A DNA stretch of 36,500 bases, from NCBI GenBank assembly GCA_002331625.1, contig DCZN01000050.1:19583-56082 (forward strand). Reading direction: 5' to 3'. Positions 22,763-31,068 of the stretch are shown here, one piece after another. Position numbers and translations under genes: made by a program. The stretch is from Nitrospira sp. UBA2083 (GTDB lineage Bacteria > Nitrospirota > Nitrospiria > Nitrospirales > Nitrospiraceae). Under the pieces are notes generated by a model. The model was given only the letters and a program-made list of their open reading frames with translations, was not told the origin of the DNA and did not search any database. Numbering within the stretch: the stretch's first letter is position 1; the number at the start of each line of letters is the position of its first letter.

Positions 22763-23005
22763 ATGAAGCGCATGTTGATGGCAATCATGGCAGTCGCGGT
22801 CGCAGTGACCTTCAGTGCACCTTCTTTCGCCAGCGACAAGAAGGAGGAAAAGAAGGGTGGTAAGTTCGCTGAGATGATTTACGCGGATGAGAAGAAGAAG
22901 GACGGCCCCAAAGCTGAGGATATCTTCGGCGACAAGAAAGAAGAGAAGAAGGGCGGCCATGCCGACACCTTCAGCGACAAGAAGGAAGAGAAGAAGGGTA
23001 AGTAA
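22763..23005 (+). CDS. Small exported Lys/Glu-rich repeat protein
   Basis: An 80-residue protein with a clear signal peptide (MKRMLMAIMAVAVAVTF, cleavage near SFA-SDK). The mature 56 residues are almost entirely charged: DKKEEKKGGK, DEKKKDGPK, DKKEEKKGGH and DKKEEKKGK, four spaced D-x-K-K units separated by short segments with a phenylalanine (KFAEMIYA, AEDIFG, ADTFS). It is likely disordered. No family is known to me. An excellent AAGGAGG precedes the ATG, and a strong hairpin follows the stop, so it looks like a well-expressed single gene. It could bind metal, a polyanion or a cell-surface partner, but this is speculation. Confidence 0.85.
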   Translation: MKRMLMAIMAVAVAVTFSAPSFASDKKEEKKGGKFAEMIYADEKKKDGPKAEDIFGDKKEEKKGGHADTFSDKKEEKKGK

Positions 23006-23033
23006 GTTCTTACATTCGGGGAGTCTAACAGAG

Positions 23034-23065
23034 GTGGGGCATTTCTTTTACCAGAAGTGCCCCAC
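23034..23065. terminator. Strong hairpin between convergent genes
   Basis: GTGGGGCATTTCT (23034-23046), loop TTTACC, then AGAAGTGCCCCAC (23053-23065): 13 paired positions including one G-T. It lies 29 nt after the small exported protein gene and before the end of the Nudix gene on the other strand. The sequence after it on the plus strand, GTTATTTG, is only weakly T-rich. Confidence 0.7.
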
Positions 23066-23152
23066 GTTATTTGCAGAACTTGTGTCCGAGGATGTTCGTT
23101 TCTCCCGGACTATCAGCCAGGGTGTGTACCCCACCTAAACCGGTACAGTTGA

Positions 23153-23671
23153 TTATCGATTCATATCTTTCCCGATGTAGACCGCTTGTAATCCGACAAT
23201 GGTCTTTCCATCTCGGATTGTGCCGTCTTGAATTCTTTTAATCGCTTGAGCCAGCGGCATCTCGACGATCTCCAGCACTTCATCTCGATCGAGCTGTTGA
23301 CGGCCTTTTGTCAGTCCCGTGGCCTTGTAGACATGAATCACCTCATCTGCGAAGCCCGGCGCGGTGTAGATACTGGAGAGCAGCTCGAACGAGGAGGCAC
23401 GATAGCCGACTTCTTCCTCGAGTTCCCGTGCGGCACAGTGCAATGGGTCTTCTCCCGGGGACAGTTTTCCCGCTGGAATTTCATAGATGAATCCACCGGC
23501 GGCGTGCCGGAACTGTCGGATGAGCACCACGGTCCCATCATCTTTGATCGGCACCACCGCTGCTGCTCCGGGATGGCGGATCGTTTCAAGATCCACCGTG
23601 ACGCCGTTCGGCAACAGGACGGTGTCCACGTTTAGGGTGACCACTTTCCCAGCATAAATGTTTCTCGTCAC
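23153..23671 (-). CDS. Nudix hydrolase, ADP-ribose pyrophosphatase type
   Basis: A 172-residue Nudix protein. The box G-5x-E-7x-R-E-U-x-E-E-x-G-U is complete at residues 68-90 (Gly68, Glu74, Arg82, Glu83, Glu85, Glu86, Gly89). Upstream, RHPGAAAVVPI and LIRQFRHAAGGFIYEIPAGK are typical of the NudF ADP-ribose pyrophosphatase group, which splits ADP-ribose into AMP and ribose-5-phosphate. The start is a GTG at 23671 overlapping the gcvT stop (GTGA), so the two genes are translationally coupled. The functional link between them is not obvious. Confidence 0.92.
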   Translation of the reverse strand: MTRNIYAGKVVTLNVDTVLLPNGVTVDLETIRHPGAAAVVPIKDDGTVVLIRQFRHAAGGFIYEIPAGKLSPGEDPLHCAARELEEEVGYRASSFELLSSIYTAPGFADEVIHVYKATGLTKGRQQLDRDEVLEIVEMPLAQAIKRIQDGTIRDGKTIVGLQAVYIGKDMNR

Positions 23672-24831
23672 AGCGGACCACTCCCCTCGCTTCTCACCCC
23701 TTCCCCTTCACGCCTAACCGATTTTTTGTAGAACGCCGGCCTCACAACCTTCGCTGGAACCGCTTTCCCTCGAATGTCGATGGCGAGGTCGGTCCCAATT
23801 TCAGCGTATTTCGGAGCAACATAGCCTAATCCTATCCCCTTCTGAAGGAGAGGAGAGAAATTGCCACTCGTGACTTTTCCGATAGGTGTGTGTGGTGAGG
23901 AAGGAGAAAGAATCGTGAAGCCATGACGGGGGACGGCCTTTTCCAGCAATTCGAAGCCCACAAATCGACGCGACGGGCCTATTCGTTGCTGCGCCACCAG
24001 CGCATGCTTTCCGATGAAGTCCCCCTTTTCGAAATGTACAGCCCAGCCTGCTCCCGCCTCGATCGGTGTTGTGTCTTCGTCGATATCATTGCCGTAAAGC
24101 AGATAGCCCATCTCCAAACGCAGGAGGTCCCGTGCCCCGAGTCCTGCCGGTTTCAAGCCGAGCGACGCGCCTGTGTTCAATAACATGTCCCAGACGACCG
24201 AGGCTGATCCGTACACATAGAATTCGTAGCCGAACTCTCCCGTGTACCCTGTTCTGGCCGCCAGGCACTCCACCTCCGCAACTCGCACCATCGTGGATTC
24301 TCTGAGCTTGAGCTGGTCCAGTTGTGGCAATCCGATCGCCGAGACAATCCCTCGTGCAGCCGACCCCTGCAAGGCAATCTGTGCGATGTCTGCTGAACGG
24401 TCGGAGATCTGACAGTCAGGAACTGCTTGACCATGTTCCATCAGCCAAGACACGATCTTGTCTCGATTCGACGCGTTGACGCATAGAAGAAATTCTCCCG
24501 CCCCTGCTAACCGATAGACGAAGATATCGTCCTTGATCCCGCCCTGCTCATTACAGACCATGGAGTACTGCGCCTGCATGGGCTTCAGCGCAGCGAGGTC
24601 GTTTGTGGTCATGCACTGGAGGAACGACTCGGCACCGGATCCGGTGACGACAATGCGTCCCATATGACTCACATCGAAGAGCCCCGCCTTGCTACGGACG
24701 GTGTGATACTCATCCACTACGCCGCTGTACTGGATGGGCATTTCCCATCCCGCGAAGTCAACCAGCTTCGCGGCAGCAGCGCGATGTTGTGCGATGAGCG
24801 GGGTCTGTTGCATGATGCTTCTTGCTGACAT
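23668..24831 (-). CDS. gcvT: Glycine cleavage system aminomethyltransferase (T protein)
   Basis: A protein of up to 387 residues that takes the aminomethyl group from the H protein and passes the one-carbon unit to tetrahydrofolate. Family blocks are clear: TPLIAQHRAAAAKLVDFAGW, EMPIQYSGVVDEYHTVRS, GLFDVSHMGRIVV, and ARTGYTGEFGYEFYV in the folate-binding domain. The C-terminal barrel includes FVGFELLEKAVPRHG and GKVTSGNFSPLLQKGIGLGY. ATG codons at 24831 and 24813 are both possible; the second gives the usual family start and follows AAGAAG. The gene is separate from the other gcv genes, none of which are in the window. The last 20 residues (SVRREGEGVRSEGSGPL) are an unusual polar tail. Confidence 0.94.
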   Translation of the reverse strand: MSARSIMQQTPLIAQHRAAAAKLVDFAGWEMPIQYSGVVDEYHTVRSKAGLFDVSHMGRIVVTGSGAESFLQCMTTNDLAALKPMQAQYSMVCNEQGGIKDDIFVYRLAGAGEFLLCVNASNRDKIVSWLMEHGQAVPDCQISDRSADIAQIALQGSAARGIVSAIGLPQLDQLKLRESTMVRVAEVECLAARTGYTGEFGYEFYVYGSASVVWDMLLNTGASLGLKPAGLGARDLLRLEMGYLLYGNDIDEDTTPIEAGAGWAVHFEKGDFIGKHALVAQQRIGPSRRFVGFELLEKAVPRHGFTILSPSSPHTPIGKVTSGNFSPLLQKGIGLGYVAPKYAEIGTDLAIDIRGKAVPAKVVRPAFYKKSVRREGEGVRSEGSGPL

Positions 24832-24874
24832 GTACGCAAGCCGGAAAGCTTACACGTATGTTGGATCGGACCTG

Positions 24875-25303
24875 TCAACGTATTCCGAGTAACTCCACAT
24901 CGAAAATCAGCGTGGCGTTCGGTGGGATCACGCCACCGGCGCCGCGCAATCCATACCCCAAGTCAGAGGGGATCTTGAGCTTGCGTTTGCCCCCCACCTT
25001 CATCCCCTGCACCCCTTCATCCCAGCCTTTAATAACGCGTCCCGCGCCGAGCGGAAACGAAAATGGCTGACCGCGATCAACAGAGCTATCGAACTTCTTT
25101 CCGTTTTCAAGCCAACCGGTGTAGTGCACGTTTGCCGTTTTACCCGCAACAGCTACCTCTCCGGTGCCGACCACTTGATCAACATATTTCAGTCCAGAAG
25201 GCGTGGTCACTTCCTGATTATTTTCGGCCATGGAACCTCCTACACCCACAGATACCGTCAGCACGACGATCACCATGAGTGATGATAGATACGGTGATTT
25301 CAT
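24875..25303 (-). CDS. FKBP-type peptidyl-prolyl cis-trans isomerase, exported
   Basis: A 142-residue protein with a signal peptide ([20 protein letters not shown], cleavage near SMA-ENN) and one FKBP domain: [76 protein letters not shown] and [11 protein letters not shown]. The active-site residues of the family (Tyr, Asp, Phe, Trp and the GYG tyrosine) are in place. It catalyses proline isomerisation in the periplasm during protein folding. GGAGGAGATTCAT precedes the ATG at 25303. It lies 44 nt after the gcvT start on the same strand but is probably transcribed first in the same direction. Confidence 0.95.
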   Translation of the reverse strand: MKSPYLSSLMVIVVLTVSVGVGGSMAENNQEVTTPSGLKYVDQVVGTGEVAVAGKTANVHYTGWLENGKKFDSSVDRGQPFSFPLGAGRVIKGWDEGVQGMKVGGKRKLKIPSDLGYGLRGAGGVIPPNATLIFDVELLGIR

Positions 25304-25442
25304 ATGAATCTCCTCCTTCCATTGTATGGCATGGTCCGGATAGCCGGGTCAACCCAGTTGGACCAATAGTCTGTTCAAAACTACTGTGCCATACAAAAAA
25401 TGTTGTCTATGAGGGAGTGTCGCTCCTATCAACTACTAGTTG

Positions 25443-25564
25443 CAGGCTGTTCAAACAGGCTGTCCACTGTGGCCGCAGCGAGCGAAAGGTTGAGACGTAC
25501 GCGCGTGGTACGTTGAGACCTTGAGCGATGCGAAAACAAAGCTGGTAGGCTGTTTCAACAACCG
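25443..25564. repeat. Palindromic intergenic repeat, AACAGCC/GGCTGTT family
   Basis: A 122-bp sequence that begins CAGGCTGTTCAAACAGGCTG and ends GGTAGGCTGTTTCAACAACC. The ends are complementary only in part (GGCTGTT against AACAGCC and TTGTTGAA words). The centre ACGTACGCGCGTGGTACGT is nearly self-complementary, and GCCGCAGCGAGCGAAAGG is a word I associate with dispersed Nitrospira repeats. It ends directly at the stop codon of the FIST gene, where it could act as a terminator for it. Confidence 0.55.
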
Positions 25565-25565
25565 G

Positions 25566-26735
25566 CTAGTGTTCCCGTTCGGCGAAGAGCGCCAGGCTGG
25601 CCGTGTACCCATGGAGGAAGTTCCGATGACCGACCGGCCCAATCTCCCCTTGCGCAAAAAATCCGGCGAGTGGGATTGCTCCGAGCTGCTCCTTGGCCGC
25701 AGTGACATCATGGTCCGGACGGCCAAAGAGTCCTCGCCCTCGGCCGCAACAGCTGAACATAAGCCCACCGAGTGGAGGATGTTGATGGGTGGCGCGGTCG
25801 GTCGCCAGAAGCGCGTGCAAATCTTCGGTGGCAGACGCGGCGTCGCGCAGATGGAATTGGACGGTTTGCCCCTCCTGCACCACATCGCCGATGGCCACAG
25901 CACCCGTCGTGCGTTCGGCTCCGAGGAGATTACGAATGAGAAAGTCTCCACGTTCGAACCGGTTCCGATGTTCGTCGATGACAATGCCGAGATGGAGTGC
26001 CCGATGGGCACGTTGGCGGCCTTCCTCCGGCAGTGAGGCAAAGACGGCCTGTAACCGCTCCAACGCCGGCTCGCCGCCGAGTTCGTGAATCAGATTCCCT
26101 TCGGCCTTGGTCACCACAAACCGGTCGCCGATCAATCGACAACCCTGTGAGATGACCGGCCGAATCTCGACGGCCCCCGAGAGACGTACTCCAACCAGCC
26201 CATCATCGAACACCTGATCATTGAGCACCAATCGATTCATCCCGGCCTCCTGTCCACCGCCGGCCAATCCTCCCATCGCTTTGGCTCCGGGATATCGTTC
26301 TTCCATGACCCCCAGCATCTCCTGGACTGGGGTGGTGAAGGGGTCAGCAAGCAGGAGGAACGACCCGTCGCCGACTCCCGGTTCAGGCCACCCCGTAAGG
26401 TGAAATTGATCCTGAGTCGGCGAAAAGGACGAACGCACTGGGTGGAGGTGAACATTGGGAAGGATCGCGGCCCAGACGCCGACCGCAGGCATGGTTTCCA
26501 CTTCTTCTGCTCCGGCGATTACCCCCTCCCCGCTGCATCCGATCAGCACGTTGGCGTGGAGTGTCTCTCGCAGGATGCTCACCAGATGATCGGCCCCTGC
26601 CACATGGTGAGCCGAAAAGAAGAGGCAAACCAGATCACTCGCGGTGCCTCCCAACTGTTGCCGAATATCTGAAGCGACATCTAATGCCGCAACTTCCGTG
26701 TCGACGCTTTTCGAGAGAGTGACGGCAAACTTCAT
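25566..26735 (-). CDS. FIST N/C-domain sensory protein
   Basis: A 389-residue protein with the FIST layout. The N-terminal domain (about residues 1-210) contains LVCLFFSAHHVAGADHLVSI, ANVLIGCSGEGVIAGAEEVE and KAMGGLAGGG. The C-terminal domain (about 225-385) contains GNLIHELGGEPALERL, FLIRNLLGAE and GLMFSCCGRGRGLFGRPDHD near its end. FIST domains are thought to bind small ligands, possibly amino acids, upstream of signalling domains. Here no output domain is attached, so it may act as a stand-alone sensor or feed a partner encoded elsewhere. The start at 26735 is the only one that keeps the full N-terminal domain. Confidence 0.88.
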   Translation of the reverse strand: MKFAVTLSKSVDTEVAALDVASDIRQQLGGTASDLVCLFFSAHHVAGADHLVSILRETLHANVLIGCSGEGVIAGAEEVETMPAVGVWAAILPNVHLHPVRSSFSPTQDQFHLTGWPEPGVGDGSFLLLADPFTTPVQEMLGVMEERYPGAKAMGGLAGGGQEAGMNRLVLNDQVFDDGLVGVRLSGAVEIRPVISQGCRLIGDRFVVTKAEGNLIHELGGEPALERLQAVFASLPEEGRQRAHRALHLGIVIDEHRNRFERGDFLIRNLLGAERTTGAVAIGDVVQEGQTVQFHLRDAASATEDLHALLATDRATHQHPPLGGLMFSCCGRGRGLFGRPDHDVTAAKEQLGAIPLAGFFAQGEIGPVGHRNFLHGYTASLALFAEREH

Positions 26736-26812
26736 GGCATGCGTTCAGAATGGGTAAATGGAGACTCACAAGGAAGGAAGGTGGATCGCGCAGGCGATGA
26801 CCGTTTCCGACC

Positions 26813-27040
26813 TCAGACTCCTGGATCCATGCGCTGGGCTCGAACTTGTGCGAGCTTCTTGTAGTACCGCCACAGGTATGAATGGTAATCGTCGACTTGT
26901 GCAAGAAGATAGTGAAGCTCTGTCGGGTCCTCGGTTTCTAATGCATGCACCATCCGCGCTTTAAGGAATTCGGCGAAGGCTTCGGTTTTTTGCACTGCCG
27001 TCAGGAGCTGCAATCCGCCGCCGATTTGGTAGTCGCCCAT
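26813..27040 (-). CDS. Small helical protein of unknown function
   Basis: A 75-residue protein starting MGDYQIGGGLQLLTAVQKTE, then FAEFLKARMVHALETED and a tyrosine-rich helix DDYHSYLWRYYKKLAQVRAQ. It seems all-helical and soluble. I do not recognise a family. AGGAGGGCGTGGT before the ATG is a strong ribosome binding site, so I believe the gene is real. It lies 78 nt upstream of the FIST gene on the same strand, so the two may be co-transcribed. Confidence 0.7.
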   Translation of the reverse strand: MGDYQIGGGLQLLTAVQKTEAFAEFLKARMVHALETEDPTELHYLLAQVDDYHSYLWRYYKKLAQVRAQRMDPGV

Positions 27041-27130
27041 ACCACGCCCTCCTGGTTACCGAGCAGCAGAATAGCGAGGGGATCGCCACATTTGCAAGCT
27101 TCACCCGTTTTTCAGCAACTACTCTGTTGA

Positions 27131-28336
27131 TTAATGTGATTGTGAACCTGACAGGAGGACCTTAAGACGAGCGAGGTTGATCGCTTCAATATGGTGATTG
27201 TCACGGCCTGTGACTGACGTGGCCATCGTGAGCGCGTTCAAGATCGCTTCTTCCGTGGCCTCGACTGTGGCGGTGATGAGTGGATTCACATGGGTATCGG
27301 CTAGATGCGTGAGGTTGTAGATGGGTTCTTTCGGATAGTGAGGGATCACGTTGGCAGTCGAAAAGGCCAGCATGAAGTCGCCGCTGCTGTGCCGTGCCGT
27401 TGAGCCGGTGCGGGCAAGACCGAGAGCGGCGCGCTTGGCGAGTCTCGTCAGTTGGCGGCTGTCGAGAGGCGCATCGGTCGCAATGACCACAATGATGGAC
27501 CCTTCACTCTGGCCGGGGGAGAGGGCCTCGGATACCTGCTGCGGCCGTTCATACAGCTTCCCGACTGGTACACCTGCAATGACCAGCTCTGGCCTGCGAC
27601 CATGGTTCGCGTTGACGAGGACCCCGATGGTATAACCACCGTCCTTCTCGGATACCTTTCTCGATGACGTACCGATGCCGCCCTTAAATCCGTACGACAC
27701 CATGCCGGTTCCGGCACCGACTGTGCCTTCTGTCACTGGGCCACTGGTGGCCCCGTCAAGTGCCGTGATCACATCCTGCTCCGAGACGTGTCGGCCTTGA
27801 ATGTCGTTCAACCGTCCATCATCACATTCCGCAACGACTGGGGTGAGGGTGTCGTCTTCGATGCCGATCGCTGGGTACTGTTTGATCATCCAGCTCATCA
27901 CGCCGTTCGCGACACGTGGGATGTTCAAGGTGTTGGTGAGAGCAATAGGGTACTCAAGAAAGCCGGACTCCGCGACCCACGCGAGCCCTGTCATTTCGCC
28001 GGTGCCGTTGAGGACAAAGAATCCAGCCGGTACCTTCTTATGCCATACATCGTCACGTGGCATGATGATCGTCACACCCGTCCTGACCGGACCCTCTCCC
28101 GGCTTGAGCGCCCCGTCTCCTCGTATGAGGGTCTGATGCCCAACCTTCACCCCGGCCACATCGGTGATGGCATTGAGCGGACCTGTTGGATACTGACCGA
28201 TGACGATGCCGAGGTCTCGGATGCGTTGGCGTTCTTGCGTGAATTCTGCCGCCGCCTTGGAGAGACACCCGGTCAGTAGCACAGCCATGCCGGACAGCAA
28301 CACCGCCCGTGCTGCATGCCGGAAACTACACCTCAT
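27131..28336 (-). CDS. P1 family peptidase (S58, DmpA-like), lipoprotein
   Basis: A 401-residue peptidase of the self-processing DmpA type. A lipoprotein signal comes first: hydrophobic residues 11-21 then LLTGC with Cys24. The enzyme part shows AITDVAGVKVGHQTL, RTGVTIIMPRDD, GFFVLNGTGEMTGL and TNTLNIPRVANGV. The autocleavage region is GMVSYGFKGGIGTSSR, where the Gly222-Thr223 bond corresponds to the Gly-Ser bond cut in DmpA, with threonine as the probable nucleophile. Such enzymes remove N-terminal residues from small peptides. I chose the ATG at 28336, which overlaps the end of the preceding gene by 11 nt; the 108 codons upstream are a shadow of that gene. It is the last gene of a seven-gene run. 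Confidence 0.88.
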   Translation of the reverse strand: MRCSFRHAARAVLLSGMAVLLTGCLSKAAAEFTQERQRIRDLGIVIGQYPTGPLNAITDVAGVKVGHQTLIRGDGALKPGEGPVRTGVTIIMPRDDVWHKKVPAGFFVLNGTGEMTGLAWVAESGFLEYPIALTNTLNIPRVANGVMSWMIKQYPAIGIEDDTLTPVVAECDDGRLNDIQGRHVSEQDVITALDGATSGPVTEGTVGAGTGMVSYGFKGGIGTSSRKVSEKDGGYTIGVLVNANHGRRPELVIAGVPVGKLYERPQQVSEALSPGQSEGSIIVVIATDAPLDSRQLTRLAKRAALGLARTGSTARHSSGDFMLAFSTANVIPHYPKEPIYNLTHLADTHVNPLITATVEATEEAILNALTMATSVTGRDNHHIEAINLARLKVLLSGSQSH

Positions 28337-29723
28337 GCGTGCTGCCCTGATGGGGTATCCGCACATCGATCCCGGGATGTTCCGCTTGAATCGCGGCGCC
28401 AAGTGAAAGAGCCTGCTTCTCTTCACCGTGCACGATAAAGATGGTGCTCGGCAAGGGATCGATAGCTCGGACGTAGGCCAACAGATCGTTTCGATCGGCA
28501 TGGGCTGAGAGGCCGTTAAATTTGACGATCTGGGCACGCCGTTTGGTCGGCACGCCGAAGATAGGCACGACGTCCCAGCCTTCGACGAGCTTCCGGCCCA
28601 GCGTATGTTCTGCTTGAAAGCCGACGAATACGATGACGTTCGCCTCATCCTGAATTGCATGTTTCAGGTGGTGGATAATGCGGCCGCCTTCGCACATACC
28701 GGATGAGGAAATGATCACACAGGGCCCGCGCATGGCATTCAGACGTTTGCTGTCTTCCGCAGAGGAAACGAAGTGGATGTACCGTGAGGCGAAGACATCG
28801 CCGCCCGAAGAAAACGTCTTCATGGTTTCCTCGTCATAACACTCCGGATGCCGCTTGAATACCTCTGTGGCCTTCCCTGCCAATGGGGAATCGATATAGA
28901 TCGGGATCGGCTCGACGCGACCCTCACCGACCAACTCCTTGATTCGCATAACCAGTTCCTGCGTACGCCCTACGGCAAAGGCGGGCACGATAATCTTGCT
29001 CTTGTGCGTCCTGGCATGCGCAATCAGATCTTGTGCCTTCTTCTTCATTTCCTCGCCGACCTGTTCGTGCAATCGGTCGCCGTAGGTCGACTCGAGGATC
29101 AAGACGTCACAGGAGGGTGGAGGTTCGGGATCCCGAAGAATCGGTATATGGGATCGCCCTAAATCGCCGCTGAATAGGACCGTGGTGGTATTACCGCGAG
29201 CCGTATATTTCACGCGAACAGCCGCGGAACCCAAGATATGCCCGGCGTCATGGAACGACGCGGTAAGTCGAGGCGCAATCTTCTGTTGATCTCCGTACCG
29301 TGCACCTTCAAACCGCTTGACGATTTTGCGCACGTCGTTTCCGTCGTAAAATGGCTGGATACAGGTCTTCCCACGTCTGCGCTCTTGTTTGTTGACATAC
29401 CGACAGTCGTATTCCTGCACTCGAGCCGAGTCCTCGAGCATGATGCCGGCGAGATCGGCCGATGCCCTGGTGAGGTAGACCTTTCCCGAAAAACCTTGAC
29501 GCGGCAACACCGGGAGCGCGCCTGAATGGTCGATATGTGCGTGCGAGAGCAAGACCGCACCGAGCGACTTGGGCTCAAAATCGAGATCTCGGTTTCTCCG
29601 GACCGCTTCCTCTCGGCGGCCTTGAAACATTCCACAATCAAACATCATCCGAAATCCCGGCACTTCCAGGACATGCCGACTTCCCGTAACTGAACGAGCC
29701 GCGCCGTAGAATGAGAGTTTCAT
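28326..29723 (-). CDS. MBL-fold RNA metallo-hydrolase (beta-CASP / YSH1 type)
   Basis: A 465-residue protein. The metallo-beta-lactamase motif is at residues 61-66 (SHAHIDHSG: His61, His63, Asp65, His66), with MMFDCGMFQGRR before it. The beta-CASP part has VLILESTYGDRLH, VPAFAVGRTQELVMRIKELV, IYIDSPLAGKATEVFKRHPE, VIISSSGMCEGGRIIHHL and VKFNGLSAHADRNDLLAYV. These are the motifs of the CPSF73-like exonuclease or endonuclease group that acts on RNA. The ATG at 29723 overlaps the stop of the preceding gene (ATGA). The longer ORF upstream is out of the family and covers that gene. Confidence 0.93.
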   Translation of the reverse strand: MKLSFYGAARSVTGSRHVLEVPGFRMMFDCGMFQGRREEAVRRNRDLDFEPKSLGAVLLSHAHIDHSGALPVLPRQGFSGKVYLTRASADLAGIMLEDSARVQEYDCRYVNKQERRRGKTCIQPFYDGNDVRKIVKRFEGARYGDQQKIAPRLTASFHDAGHILGSAAVRVKYTARGNTTTVLFSGDLGRSHIPILRDPEPPPSCDVLILESTYGDRLHEQVGEEMKKKAQDLIAHARTHKSKIIVPAFAVGRTQELVMRIKELVGEGRVEPIPIYIDSPLAGKATEVFKRHPECYDEETMKTFSSGGDVFASRYIHFVSSAEDSKRLNAMRGPCVIISSSGMCEGGRIIHHLKHAIQDEANVIVFVGFQAEHTLGRKLVEGWDVVPIFGVPTKRRAQIVKFNGLSAHADRNDLLAYVRAIDPLPSTIFIVHGEEKQALSLGAAIQAEHPGIDVRIPHQGSTHEV

Positions 29724-30574
29724 CGGGTGGGTACTCCATTGTGGCGTGCGATCAGGTCCCAGGCCTCCTGAGCCGTCTCGACGTAGTGAAACAGGTTGAG
29801 GTCCGTCTGTGCGATCAATCCATAGTCGACAAGGAGTTGCCAGTTGATCAAGCGCTCCCAAAAGTGCCGGCCAACCAGGACCACGATGACGCTCTCGGTC
29901 TTTCCAGTCTGAAGCAGGGTCAGTGTTTCGAACAATTCATCGAGCGTGCCGAACCCTCCGGGAAACGCGACGAGCGCCTTGGCCCGGATCAGGAAGTGCA
30001 TTTTTCTGATGGCAAAATAGCGGAATTGAAAACTAAGTCTCGGCGTGATGTAGGGGTTCGGACACTGTTCGTGCGGCAACGTGATGTTGAGCCCGATCGA
30101 CTTGGCGTTCACATCCGCCGCGCCACGATTAGCCGCTTCCATGATACCAGGCCCTCCACCCGTGACAATGACATAGCCACAGCGGCCATCAATCTGACAC
30201 GTCGACGAGACGAGTCGACTGAATTCTCGGGCGACGTCATAATACTTCGCAAGTTCGAGCTGTCGTTTGGCGACAGCGACCTGTTGTACACGTACAGGAT
30301 CGGCAGGAGCCTGAGCTGCTTCTGCTTCCGCTGCGTGTAGGGCTTTTTCTGCGACAGCCGGCTCATGCAACCTGGCACTCCCAAAGACCACAATGGTGGA
30401 CTCGATGTGTTCTTCTTTTTGGATCAGTTCCGGCTTCAGGAGTTCGAGACCGATTCGAATGGGGCGAAGCTCGTCGCGTTGGAGAAACTCGGTGTCCTTA
30501 TCGGCTGGGATATAGGATGAGGATTGGTTATCGCTCGGATAGTGCGGTAAGGGATCGGTGGTTCCCTGATTCAT
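29720..30574 (-). CDS. LOG family protein (TIGR00730 Rossmann fold)
   Basis: A 284-residue protein with the LOG signature: GYVIVTGGGPGIMEAANRGA and ALVAFPGGFGTLDELFETLT, the P-G-G-x-G-T-x-x-E loop that binds the phosphate of a nucleotide. LOG proteins cleave cytokinin-like or other nucleoside monophosphates at the N-glycosidic bond. The N-terminal 55 residues (SDNQSSSYIPADKDTEF and after) and an inserted helix (residues about 78-105, AAEAEAAQAPADP) make it longer than the plant LOG enzymes. It overlaps the preceding lipoprotein gene by 47 nt and the next gene by ATGA. Confidence 0.92.
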   Translation of the reverse strand: MNQGTTDPLPHYPSDNQSSSYIPADKDTEFLQRDELRPIRIGLELLKPELIQKEEHIESTIVVFGSARLHEPAVAEKALHAAEAEAAQAPADPVRVQQVAVAKRQLELAKYYDVAREFSRLVSSTCQIDGRCGYVIVTGGGPGIMEAANRGAADVNAKSIGLNITLPHEQCPNPYITPRLSFQFRYFAIRKMHFLIRAKALVAFPGGFGTLDELFETLTLLQTGKTESVIVVLVGRHFWERLINWQLLVDYGLIAQTDLNLFHYVETAQEAWDLIARHNGVPTR

Positions 30575-31064
30575 GGCTCGACATTATAGCGAGGCCAAGA
30601 GCAGGCGGCAATTCGCCGTCAGGAGAAACCCTTGATTGCTGGAATGGATAGGGGTAAAAAGGCGGCCTGGTGAGATGGCGTTGAAAACCCTGCTGGACCA
30701 CGACCCACTCCGCATCACAGAAGACTTGAAACGCGTCAATCCCAAGTCCTGTTCTGGAGAAAATTAAATCGGGGTCGACGGGTGTCCATGGCTTTGCCAA
30801 CCAACCGAAATTAACCCGTGAGTATTTCACGTCAAGAAATCGGTAGGTGGCCACCATTCCCACATCAGCGTCTCCAATTGAGTCAGGTGTGCCGAGCTTA
30901 GCGACTACCTCTGCCATTGTCGTTTTCCCAGGTATGATAAAAGCGACGTCCTTTGGCCCCAGCGTCGTATTGAGTGACACGCGCACCACATTACAGCCCT
31001 GCATAGCCAGACAGACGAACACTCCTACCAGAACTGGGACGATTCTGCTGATGAGGCTCCTCAT
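30528..31064 (-). CDS. BamE-like (SmpA/OmlA domain) lipoprotein 2
   Basis: A 178-residue lipoprotein: hydrophobic signal then LAMQGC with Cys24. The pattern FIIPGKTTMAEVVAKLGTPD is that of the BamE/SmpA fold, which in other proteins helps fold outer-membrane proteins or binds lipids. The C-terminal 60 residues (about 120-178) are unlike the family. I chose the ATG at 31064, four nt after the stop of the similar lipoprotein upstream; a TTG at 31076 would overlap it. Its 3' end runs 47 nt into the LOG gene in a different frame, an unusually long overlap, so the true stop may be correct but the LOG start may be internal. Confidence 0.78.
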   Translation of the reverse strand: MRSLISRIVPVLVGVFVCLAMQGCNVVRVSLNTTLGPKDVAFIIPGKTTMAEVVAKLGTPDSIGDADVGMVATYRFLDVKYSRVNFGWLAKPWTPVDPDLIFSRTGLGIDAFQVFCDAEWVVVQQGFQRHLTRPPFYPYPFQQSRVSPDGELPPALGLAIMSSHESGNHRSLTALSER

Positions 31065-31068
31065 CTTA

